Shown in pieces: positions 56,193 to 64,000 of a stretch of DNA of 64,000 bases. The stretch is from positions 1 through 64,000 of the forward strand of contig WSYJ01000030.1 in assembly GCA_020186115.1 (NCBI GenBank). The letters run 5' to 3'. The translations under genes were made by a program, and so were the position numbers. This DNA is from Histomonas meleagridis. Taxonomy: Eukaryota > Parabasalia > Tritrichomonadida > Dientamoebidae. The notes under the pieces are model-generated. The model saw nothing but the letters and a program-made list of their open reading frames with translations. It was not told the origin of the DNA and did no database searches. Numbering within the stretch: the stretch's first letter is position 1; every line of letters begins with the position of its first letter.

Positions 56193-57296
56193 TCAAAGTG
56201 TATCAAACTTTTCACCTGTTTTAACTTCGTCCGTGTATAATTCGCGTGGCAATATGTTTGGATATGCGTGCCACTGGCGGATTGATATATCACCATGTCC
56301 TCCTGTTAATGTTCGTACTTTCCCATCTTTTGATGTGAATGTGCCTTCAACTTTATCAAAAATGAGTGTCGCAACGGGATTATCTGGGACCTTAAATGTG
56401 ACTCCCCATGTTGTGGCATTGCCTACGTGCGCATGAACCTCATAAACGCCATCTTCAACTTCAATTGTGATCGTGTAATTTGTTGGAATAAATCCGTCAA
56501 GTTCTCTCAAGAAAGCCCAATCTTCATGAGTGATTGTCATTTTGCCCTCCGGGTAATGTTTCTTGTTCTCGATGTCATATATTGAAAGATCTTTCATTCC
56601 CAATCTCATGTCATATAAAGATGAGTGGATTTCGTTGAAAGCAATGAAGCCCCAATCTTCCCAGCCACCAAGTTCAGCTGCGGAACTATCAACAGCAACA
56701 TAACGTTCTCTGATGCCGAAACCTTTGACATTGATTCTCTTTCCGTTCCAATCAAGATAACCATCAACTTGGCCACTCCAGTTGTATCCGTATGTGATGG
56801 AGTGTTGTGTGAGATATGATGGTTTATCTCTCCCATACCATAATGGAAAACCTTGTGGACGATGCCAGAGTTCCGCTTTGTAGTTTTGGCCTGGAAGACT
56901 TATGAGTAAATGCCATGTATGATCTGCATTGCATTCAACTTTGAATTGAGGACCGCATGTGACAACGACTTTATCTTCAAATTTTTCAATGGAAAGTGTG
57001 CCCTTTGGTTGCTTAATAAGCTCGTTAAATGCGTATCCTGGATATCTACCAACCTTGTAGATAGAAGATGGAAGTTGTTGAACTTTACCAAATCCTTTTG
57101 AGAGGCCTATAGAAACAATATCAAGTTGTTCAACTGCTAAAGAAAGGATTGAGCCACCACAACAGTATGTTTCTCCATCATCTCCTTCAACAACAAAAGA
57201 TGTAAGCCAGTCTAAGAAGCCACTTCTTACATCTTCCTTAACGCCTGACCTTGCTTCGTCGTCAAGTGTAACACCTGGGTTTTCTATTCTAACCAT
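56193..57296 (-). CDS. CrtC/AttH-like double-lipocalin protein (probable bacterial origin)
   Basis: 367 residues. It reads as two beta-rich halves: FGIRERYVAVDSSAAELGGW, then EDWGFIAFNEIHSSLYDMRL, a block shared with the calycin-like CrtC/AttH (hydroxyneurosporene synthase) family, and in front of it SITYGYNWSGQVDGYLDWNG. In bacteria such proteins act on or carry lipids and terpenoids; here the substrate is unknown. There is no signal peptide or membrane segment. The codons look richer in G and C than the neighbours and the family is mainly bacterial, so lateral transfer is likely. TCACTTC and TCATTTC lie 8-15 bases before the ATG on the minus strand (57300-57311). The call is at family level only. 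Confidence 0.6.
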   Translation of the reverse strand: MVRIENPGVTLDDEARSGVKEDVRSGFLDWLTSFVVEGDDGETYCCGGSILSLAVEQLDIVSIGLSKGFGKVQQLPSSIYKVGRYPGYAFNELIKQPKGTLSIEKFEDKVVVTCGPQFKVECNADHTWHLLISLPGQNYKAELWHRPQGFPLWYGRDKPSYLTQHSITYGYNWSGQVDGYLDWNGKRINVKGFGIRERYVAVDSSAAELGGWEDWGFIAFNEIHSSLYDMRLGMKDLSIYDIENKKHYPEGKMTITHEDWAFLRELDGFIPTNYTITIEVEDGVYEVHAHVGNATTWGVTFKVPDNPVATLIFDKVEGTFTSKDGKVRTLTGGHGDISIRQWHAYPNILPRELYTDEVKTGEKFDTL

Positions 57297-57299
57297 TAA

Positions 57300-57311
57300 G
57301 AAATGAAGTGA
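57300..57311 (-). promoter_or_regulatory. double initiator-like motif of the CrtC/AttH-like gene
   Basis: The minus strand reads TCACTTCATTTC, two overlapping initiator-like strings at 8-14 bases before the ATG at 57296. Confidence 0.5.
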
Positions 57312-57771
57312 TTTACATCATCGGAAAATCGGTGGAAAAAATGAAAAGCGCCCAGAAACTTTTTGAGATGTCTCACCGTTATCTCAATTTCATTGAAAAA
57401 ATTGATAAGCGTTAACGATCGATAGAAAATTGGAGAAAAGCGATGTACACTTGAAAAATCAACCAGCTTGATGATGATGTATGTAAATAAATTCTAAATA
57501 TATTAAAAATGTTTCTTAATAATAATATGTTGCAATAATTTTATTAGAAATACTATTCAAAACCTCTAAAGACATCACATTTTAATAAATTTTTTTTCTA
57601 GAAAGATATAGATTAGATAGTAACTTTAAAAAATTCTTTATTCATGTTATTTTATTCGGTGTTTACTTCATAATTATGAATTAATTCACTCATTTCATTC
57701 TTAAAGATATTATTATGTAACAATTTTTAGATATAAAACATTTTTAATATTTTATTAATACAAATTTACAA
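57312..57771. other. intergenic
   Basis: AT-rich spacer between two minus-strand genes. No feature beyond the promoter motif at its left edge. Confidence 0.45.
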
Positions 57772-60402
57772 TTATGTCAGGACAGAGGTTGGCTGCAGAT
57801 ATCTTTGCTCATCTGGAAATTGCATTTGAGGAATTGTGCTCGGCAAAAGGGGCTCTATTTCCGGCTCATATTCATAAAGCAATTTGTACAGTTCTGTTGT
57901 CACATTACACATTTCGTTATCTGCTTGATAAAACATGTTTACAAGCCTCAAGAAAATTGGTTCTATTTCATCACTTTCGAGTTTTGCTTGTAATTGTTTC
58001 ATAGATTTTGTGTTCAGTCTTTTTGTAGTTTGCAACAGAAGTTTAATTGATGTATTCACGAATTTAAATGAAAAATTTTCTGTTTTTATTTCATTCATAA
58101 TTACATTTGCGATAGTTATAAATGGCTGATACGAATAATTCCTTAAAAGTAATGTTGCGATTTCAATTCGTGTAACATTAGAAACATTTCGATCAAGAAA
58201 AACAGATGACAAAGTCGAATATAAACTCTTTGCATCTTCTTCTCTAATTAATTGGATTAATTTATTTAATATTATAATCGAAATGGATTCCATCGAATTA
58301 TCAATCGCTTTATTATTAATCGAATTAATAATCAATTCAATTAATTGACCAATATTCGAATTACTCAAAAAAGGAATTATTAAAAAGCATTTTAATATTT
58401 GTGGCCCTAACTTAGTTTTTGCAAACAGTTTTGTAGCAGATATTAAGTAATCAAATGACGTTATTTGAATTTCATTAATTTTTATGATTTTTGAAATGGC
58501 GTTCAAAATTGAAATAAAAATTGACTGGTGTAAATGGTTTTCATTCAATTGGAACGTTTCCTTTTGAAATATTTCGGTTGCAAAAAAGTCGGTTAAAATT
58601 TTTCTTGCTTGTTCGTCTTCTGTCGTATGTAAATCATTATTTAAGAATGTACTCAAGATGTAAATTGCATGACATCTTAAAGAGAATATAAAATCACCAT
58701 TTGATATGATACTTCCAATAAAATCTATAATTGTTGTATCACCACTATCACCGAAATTATATAAAATTCGATGCAATGAAGATAACGCATCATGTTGAGT
58801 GAAAGGTGATTCATCAAAAGTACGGATCAAGTTAATTAACATTTTATACGGCATGAAATATGTTGTAATTAATGGAATTCGAGGATTTGTTTCGATGTAT
58901 GTGTATAAAATCGATTTAATCGGATTCAGAATCGGATTTTTCTTCACTTTCTTTCGACCGGACACTAAAAACTCAACATTTTTATTATCTTTAGTTAAAT
59001 CGATTAGTTTTGTTTGACTTATTGAAGAATTCACATGAATTACTTTAAACGTTATTGGTATACTTGAGTTATTACGTTTTGGAACATTTGTTAATCGTAA
59101 TGTTAAGTCGATTTTCATTAATGATATTAAATCAGTAGCGCCGCCTGTCTCATAAAATAATTCAGCAGATGGAATACAACTTGTACGAATGAATGCAGTT
59201 ATGAAATCTTCAGGCGTTTGAATATATTTTGATAATTCGGAAATTAAATTTTCTTTGTTAAGTTCATTCGGAAATAACGAAAAAAACATTTGACTATTAT
59301 CATAATGTATGAAATTTGCAATTGTTTGGACTGTAAAAAATGATTTAAGTCGATTTGGATTACGTAAATTCCAAAAGTTTTTTCTCAATGAATTATTAAT
59401 CATTTCAATCGAATATGTTTGTTGTGTACTACATTTCCATAAATATCGAACCATTAACCACTCATAAATAGAAACACCAGACTCACCTAATACAGCAATA
59501 ATAAATTCTTTGGACATAAAACTAATTAATCCATGAATAAACCAATTCACTTCTGGAGTGGCACTTTTTGAATAACCGTATTTTTGGTATGCTAAAGAAT
59601 ATGAAAACGCATAAACTAAATGAAATGAAGCTGGAATAGGAATAATAGTTGGGAAATCATTACACTCGGAAATAAAGTCTTGTGATATAATTACATATGA
59701 GCTCGTGATTTCTACGTCATCTGAAACTTCGGGTAAAATTAAAAATGGAACACAGTGGAAATCAATAGGAAAATGTTGAATAAATGAAAAAATTGAGTCA
59801 TCAATATCATTGAGCGTGACAACTAAAACGTTGTAAATGTTTTTAATATTAAGATAACCAACTGCCCATCCAAGTGTCGCATAATCACTTTGTGTAAGAT
59901 CAAATGATGCTTTTGTTTGATTTAATAAAACTGGAGGAGATGGGCCAAAAAATGTATAGCCTTCTCTGTCAACTGATATTGTGAGATTTGATATGGAAAA
60001 TTCAATCATTGGAGATTGAATCATAGGAAACCACCCTGAAACTCCAAATGGTTTATTTGTTGTGCAAAAAAATGTTGAATACCGCAAAAGAGATGGGTTT
60101 TCTTTTGTAATAATAAATTTGATTATTACTTCAAAAGTTAAATCATGAAAAGATTCTTTTAAAAACGGATTTAAATTTTCATTAGTTGGAAGATATATAC
60201 ACATATTCCCATGCCTTTGGTCATTTCTTCTTGATATAAAGGGTGACACACCATTAATAAAAACAGAAATAATTTGAATTTGTGATGAACATGAAAAAAT
60301 TATATAAGGTTCATCGCACTCTGTTATAATACCTGATAACTGTCCTTCTATTGTATTGTTACTAATTGACACATTGAATTGGAGAGATGATGTAAATCTC
60401 AT
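57772..60402 (-). CDS. TAF2: TAF2, TFIID subunit
   Basis: 876 residues from MRFTSSLQFNVSISNNTIEG. The first half follows the M1-aminopeptidase-like fold of TAF2 without a zinc site: beta-rich N-terminus, then VSGWFPMI and an alpha-helical centre in which the HExxH region is not found (FIHGLISFMSKEFIIAVLGE takes its place), then SLRKNFWNLRNPNRLKSFFT. The later ISQTKLIDLTKDNKNVEFLV and the ARM-like tail with YIETNPRIPLITTYFMPYKM and SPFTQHDALSSLHRILYN match the NPRIP/QHDAL block that distinguishes TAF2. TAF2 contacts the initiator in TFIID. That this contig has initiator-like TCA(C/T)TT promoters is an interesting context, but IBP39 is the known trichomonad initiator-binding protein. Confidence 0.75.
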   Translation of the reverse strand: MRFTSSLQFNVSISNNTIEGQLSGIITECDEPYIIFSCSSQIQIISVFINGVSPFISRRNDQRHGNMCIYLPTNENLNPFLKESFHDLTFEVIIKFIITKENPSLLRYSTFFCTTNKPFGVSGWFPMIQSPMIEFSISNLTISVDREGYTFFGPSPPVLLNQTKASFDLTQSDYATLGWAVGYLNIKNIYNVLVVTLNDIDDSIFSFIQHFPIDFHCVPFLILPEVSDDVEITSSYVIISQDFISECNDFPTIIPIPASFHLVYAFSYSLAYQKYGYSKSATPEVNWFIHGLISFMSKEFIIAVLGESGVSIYEWLMVRYLWKCSTQQTYSIEMINNSLRKNFWNLRNPNRLKSFFTVQTIANFIHYDNSQMFFSLFPNELNKENLISELSKYIQTPEDFITAFIRTSCIPSAELFYETGGATDLISLMKIDLTLRLTNVPKRNNSSIPITFKVIHVNSSISQTKLIDLTKDNKNVEFLVSGRKKVKKNPILNPIKSILYTYIETNPRIPLITTYFMPYKMLINLIRTFDESPFTQHDALSSLHRILYNFGDSGDTTIIDFIGSIISNGDFIFSLRCHAIYILSTFLNNDLHTTEDEQARKILTDFFATEIFQKETFQLNENHLHQSIFISILNAISKIIKINEIQITSFDYLISATKLFAKTKLGPQILKCFLIIPFLSNSNIGQLIELIINSINNKAIDNSMESISIIILNKLIQLIREEDAKSLYSTLSSVFLDRNVSNVTRIEIATLLLRNYSYQPFITIANVIMNEIKTENFSFKFVNTSIKLLLQTTKRLNTKSMKQLQAKLESDEIEPIFLRLVNMFYQADNEMCNVTTELYKLLYEYEPEIEPLLPSTIPQMQFPDEQRYLQPTSVLT

Positions 60403-60414
60403 CCCCCGTGTACG

Positions 60415-60636
60415 TTAATTATGTAAAGTATTTAATAAAATTTTTGCACAAAGATTACTCATGCGAATCCAAATTTTTAGCATTAATGGAATTCCGTTTG
60501 GTTTAAAAAGTAGTTTTGAAATTTTTATATGGTCATTTGAATGTGTTTTCATATGTGCTGTATAAGGTAAGGAAACATTATTGTTTGATTGGAATAATAA
60601 TTTTACTGAAACCACACCAAACTCTTTGAATGACAT
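60415..60636 (-). CDS. possible small protein just upstream of TAF2, same frame
   Basis: 73 residues (MSFKEFGVVSVKLLFQSNNN ... KILLNTLHN) ending in a TAA that is followed, in the same frame, by four codons and the TAF2 ATG at 60402. It has no recognised domain. Two readings are open: a separate small gene, or an N-terminal extension of TAF2 cut by one stop. TAF2 homologues do not need this extension, and the composition is weak, so I give it low confidence. Confidence 0.3.
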   Translation of the reverse strand: MSFKEFGVVSVKLLFQSNNNVSLPYTAHMKTHSNDHIKISKLLFKPNGIPLMLKIWIRMSNLCAKILLNTLHN

Positions 60637-61388
60637 ATATGAAAATATAATTAAACAAACAATCCGAGAAACTTATTGGATTTGAACATATTTTGCTTAA
60701 CTTAACAACAAAGAAATAAAGAACTTTTTGATCCAATCTGGAATTCGAATTGATTCAAGGTTTTCAAGACTAATTAAACAAAAAAGCTTTATAATTTTTT
60801 TTTAAAGATAAAAACAATTTCAAATAACTCTTGAAAATATGTGATACAAGGGTCAAATAACCCTATTATTCATTGTTGTGACAATAAATTTTACTCAGAT
60901 TATGTTGGCTAATGTTCTTTTGTGAAACACAAAGGCACAACCCACAAGGTTGCTCATTATAATATTAAGAATTTTCAAAAGCATTCAAATTTTTGTTGTA
61001 TCGTATATGTCATTTTTTATTTTTATAGAATATTTTAGGCGAAATAAGAAATTATTTTTATTTTTTTTATAACACAATTGAATGAGCAAATATTTTCTCA
61101 CAAACATGTTTTATTGCATGGTTTACAAAATCGAAAAATCCGATACGTTCAATTCCTTTCAAATCCTGGAGCACCATTCATCAGACCCCTCGTGAATTAC
61201 TGCTTGTTCAATGTGAGATTTTCCCAAGCAATATATTTTCAATTTTTTTTAAGGATTTCTTTCCCGATAAAAAACGTTTTCATCGTTGTAAATTTAAAAA
61301 TTTTGACTTTTTTCAATTGACAAGAAAAAGGACTTTGATTTGAATAAATAATGGCTGAACTTTGAATACAACCGTTAACCTATTGAAT
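60637..61388. other. intergenic, divergent promoters of TAF2 and the acyl-CoA synthetase
   Basis: About 0.75 kb with no real gene. At 61351 a four-codon uORF (ATG GCT GAA CTT TGA) ends 24 bases before the ATG at 61389. Confidence 0.5.
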
Positions 61389-63335
61389 ATGGGTTCGTCC
61401 CAATCTGCTCCTCCTGGCACATACTCTTCCAATGCAACTACTGAAGTGACACCATACACAATTCGTCGTCACCCAAAGTATGCTGATGGCGTTTTACAAC
61501 TTCCAAAAGAATATCCAAACGGTCAAGCAATTTATCTTAAATCAATGGAAAAATATAAAGAAAATGATTATGTAGGTAACAGAAAAATTGAAAATGGTGT
61601 TAGGGCTGATAATTTCACATACATTAAATATAAAGAAGCATTTGAAATTTCAAACAATTTTGCTTCTGGGTTATCAAAGTTAGGGATCAAAAGTAAAGAT
61701 TATGTTGCATTGTACAGTGAAAATCGTCCTGAATGGATATTAGCTTCAGATTCATCATACATATTAGGATTTACAGTTATTCATCTTTATGATACATTTG
61801 CTTTAGATGCATTAGAGTTTTCCATTGTTAACTGTGGAACGCATAGCATTATACTTAGTAAGAAAAATATGAAAAAATTTCATCAACTGAATGATAAAGT
61901 ACTTCAACAATTCCATAATATTATACTTTTTGACGAAATTACAGCCGATGAAATACCTTTTAAGACAAAAGTTGAAAGTTTCGGAATCAAATTTATGACA
62001 TTTGACGAAGTTTGTAAACTTGGATCTGACGCACGAATTCCACCTGCGGACATTGATCCCGAACAAATCATGTATGTTTGTTATAGTTCAGGCACCACAG
62101 GATTTCCAAAAGGCGTCATGATCAGTAATCGATCATTTGTGACAAATCTTATTGCAATACATTCCGAAGGTACCAATGCGACATTTGAACGCCATCTTTC
62201 ATATTTACCATTATGCCATGTCTTTGAAAAAATGTGTTCCAGTTGTGTTTTATTTAGCGGCGGTAAAATTGGAATTTTTAGTGGCGAAGTCGCATTGTTA
62301 GCCAAAGACATGAGTATATTAAAGCCGACAGTCTTTTGTGTTGTTCCACGTGTATTACAACGAATCCATGAATCCATTAACACGCAAATTAAGTCCTCAT
62401 CAATCATTGTACGAGGCATCTATAACACGATGTATTATTTGAAAAGCTTTTTATTGAATTATGATCTTCCAACATTTATACCCGACTTCATAGTGTTTAA
62501 TCGCATCAAAAATATTTTAGGCGGAAGTATCGAACAAATAGTTAATGGAGCAGCAGCGTTACCAATAAATGTACATAAGGATATGCAAGTAATTTTTGGG
62601 ATACCGATTCGTACTGGATATGGATTATCCGAAGGCGGAAGTGGTAATACATTATCACCATTTAAACTTCAACATATTAAATTCGGCACAAATGGTTATC
62701 CATTAGCTAATGTTGAAATACGTATTGAACCTGTCGAAGATTTTGATGAATATGGAACAGGTGAAATCCAAATGGGCGGAACAGGTTTATGCTCAGGTTA
62801 TCTTAATGACATTGAAGGAACGAATAACTTGTTCGTTGATAAAGATCATACATGGATTCATACTGGTGATATTGGGAAATTTGATGAAGATAACGCACTA
62901 ATCATTGTCGATCGAATGAGATCAATATTTAAGTTGTCGCAAGGAGAATACGTCGCCGGCGATTTGTTGGCTACGTTCTTCGAGGCAAGTCCTTTGATAC
63001 AAAACATTTTCGTTTATGGAGATTCGACAAGACAATATTTGGTCGCTATTGTCATACCGAATAAGAAAGAAGTCGAGTTGTTCTTCAATAAGAAATTCGA
63101 TGATTCCGAATTCGATGAAATTTGTAAATCAGTCGAATTGAATCAGGAAATTATGAAACAAATTGATGATATTAGCGTCGAAAAGAAGTTGTTGGGTTAC
63201 CAGAAAATTAAGAAAATTTTGTGCGTAAATGACCAATGGAATGTCGACAATGGATGCATGTCGCCAACATTCAAGTTGAAAAGAAAAGTTTTGGCTGAAC
63301 GATATAAAGATGAAATTAATGAACTTTACAAATAA
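61389..63335 (+). CDS. long-chain acyl-CoA synthetase, putatively N-myristoylated
   Basis: I start at the ATG at 61389; the longer frame begins at TTG. The protein has 648 residues and begins MGSSQSAPPGTYSSN, a good N-myristoylation signal (Gly2, Ser5/6), unusual for this family. Adenylation motifs are in order: YVCYSSGTTGFPKGVMISNR (P-loop), LSYLPLCHVFEKM, GYGLSEGGSGNTLSP (A5), HTGDIGKFDEDNALIIVDR (A7/A8) and the C-terminal IVIPNKKEVELFFNKKFD region. This is the ACSL form that activates C12-C20 fatty acids. The parasite scavenges host fatty acids, so a membrane-tethered ACSL would be sensible; membrane targeting is inferred from the N-terminus only. Confidence 0.92.
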   Translation: MGSSQSAPPGTYSSNATTEVTPYTIRRHPKYADGVLQLPKEYPNGQAIYLKSMEKYKENDYVGNRKIENGVRADNFTYIKYKEAFEISNNFASGLSKLGIKSKDYVALYSENRPEWILASDSSYILGFTVIHLYDTFALDALEFSIVNCGTHSIILSKKNMKKFHQLNDKVLQQFHNIILFDEITADEIPFKTKVESFGIKFMTFDEVCKLGSDARIPPADIDPEQIMYVCYSSGTTGFPKGVMISNRSFVTNLIAIHSEGTNATFERHLSYLPLCHVFEKMCSSCVLFSGGKIGIFSGEVALLAKDMSILKPTVFCVVPRVLQRIHESINTQIKSSSIIVRGIYNTMYYLKSFLLNYDLPTFIPDFIVFNRIKNILGGSIEQIVNGAAALPINVHKDMQVIFGIPIRTGYGLSEGGSGNTLSPFKLQHIKFGTNGYPLANVEIRIEPVEDFDEYGTGEIQMGGTGLCSGYLNDIEGTNNLFVDKDHTWIHTGDIGKFDEDNALIIVDRMRSIFKLSQGEYVAGDLLATFFEASPLIQNIFVYGDSTRQYLVAIVIPNKKEVELFFNKKFDDSEFDEICKSVELNQEIMKQIDDISVEKKLLGYQKIKKILCVNDQWNVDNGCMSPTFKLKRKVLAERYKDEINELYK

Positions 63336-63779
63336 AAATTTCTCTTTCTATGTTTTGCAGACGCTTCTGATTTAATGATATTAATTCACTGTTGGAAATA
63401 TTAATATGTTTATACATCACTCACGAGTCGATGGTAAGCTCTGTGTTTTTGATATATTTCAAGCTTTTATTTGATTTTATTTTCTTGGTTTTTCTGAGTA
63501 CTTCTTTTAATACAGCATATTGTATAATCTATAAGTGCATATGATTTAAATATATTGACTGCTTGAAGTGATACAATATCTATACATGTTATTTTTAATC
63601 TAATAATGAAGTGAAAAAATGGAAGATATCATCAAAAACGATAATAATTCAAAATATGTTTATATAGAAAAGTCATTAAAATATTTTGTTTACTGTTATA
63701 TAACTGGTGCTATTATTCATCAAACTTTTAAATACATATAAATTTACATTCTATATTTTTATTAATTCAACAAAAACAT
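63336..63779. other. intergenic, convergent gene ends
   Basis: AT-rich spacer between the acyl-CoA synthetase (+) and the partial gene (-). No other feature. Confidence 0.45.
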
Positions 63780-64000
63780 TTATTCTGGAATCGATACTTC
63801 ATTTTGTGCTAAATATTCTCTCGTTTCTTCAATGGTTTGTAAGAACAAAAACTCCCTAAATCCCTCAAGCGACAGCTTCCGCATGCCTTTTACCGAACTC
63901 GACAAAGCCAAAAATCTCATTTGCTTTGCCTTTATAGACATAACTTTCTTTAAAAAATCCGACGCATTATTCATAATTTCAAAGAATTTAACCCATTCAC
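63780..64000 (-). CDS. C-terminal end of an unidentified gene, cut by the window edge
   Basis: The frame is open to the right edge and reads EWVKFFEIMNNASDFLKKVM, then SIKAKQMRFLALSSSVKGMR and a helical end, REYLAQNEVSIPE-stop at 63780. An internal ATG at 63974 exists but is not necessarily the start. The short, helical, Lys-rich tail is not diagnostic, and I do not recognise it. Confidence 0.5.
   Translation of the reverse strand, partial: EWVKFFEIMNNASDFLKKVMSIKAKQMRFLALSSSVKGMRKLSLEGFREFLFLQTIEETREYLAQNEVSIPE

Noticed and set aside
61078-61320. 80-aa plus ORF upstream of the acyl-CoA synthetase
   Set aside because: No domain; it ends before the gene and reads as low-complexity AT-rich spacer.

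Overview
The window looks like a gene-dense, AT-rich, essentially intron-free nuclear contig from a parabasalid protist. A Tritrichomonas- or Trichomonas-like organism fits best. The reasons are: several large single-exon eukaryotic genes (Furry-like, DOCK, TAF2, MCM5, CCZ1, PRMT, NOL9/Grc3); initiator-like TCA(C/T)TT motifs a few tens of bases before ATG codons; a family of DUF3447-type ankyrin proteins with ENI-rich sequence typical of trichomonads; a Tc1/mariner relic; and bacterial-type genes suggestive of lateral transfer. The species assignment is inference.

Layout. 1-776 is a pentanucleotide AT microsatellite. 883-2907 is a broken ankyrin gene whose 170-bp repeats shift frame at every unit. 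3245-9265 (-) is a very large Furry/Tao3-like cell-morphogenesis protein. 9404-11036 holds a decayed surface membrane protein and an ankyrin relic. 11362-13428 is a type II membrane protein joining a Rossmann (RmlD-like) domain to a glycosyltransferase. 13524-15454 (-) is a second broken ankyrin gene. 16921-17650 (-) hides a multiply broken bacterial-type alpha/beta hydrolase, and 17797-18529 (-) a single-frameshift ankyrin gene. 19220-24226 (-) is a talin-like I/LWEQ actin-binding gene broken by three +1 shifts, each in an A run. A tRNA-Lys(CTT) and a HIT zinc-finger gene follow.

26117-31062 (-) is a large repeat-containing coiled protein of unknown family, also split. Then come an SLC45/sucrose-type MFS transporter, a YjjG-like HAD phosphatase, a type I arginine methyltransferase, a deleted mariner with both inverted terminal repeats and TA flanks, MCM5, a third broken ankyrin gene with four 170-bp units, a uridine-kinase-like enzyme, CCZ1, a DOCK-family Rac/Cdc42 GEF, a solo ankyrin-family N-terminal domain with a GTG where ATG is expected, a CPAP/TCP10-type centriolar protein, a GT31-like glycosyltransferase, NOL9/Grc3 polynucleotide kinase, a CrtC/AttH-like protein, TAF2, a possibly myristoylated long-chain acyl-CoA synthetase, and the 3' end of an unidentified gene running off the right edge.

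Functional threads. Cytoskeleton and cell shape (Furry, talin-like, DOCK, CPAP), nuclear housekeeping (MCM5, TAF2, NOL9, HIT finger, PRMT) and membrane or endosome biology (CCZ1, glycosyltransferases, ACSL, MFS) are interleaved on both strands without operon logic. Between them lie decaying accessory genes: ankyrin proteins, surface proteins, a mariner and an acquired hydrolase. The most unusual signals are the frame-rotating 170-bp ankyrin arrays at three loci and the repeated occurrence of single-base +1 frame breaks, mostly in homopolymers. The second could be biology or an assembly artefact.
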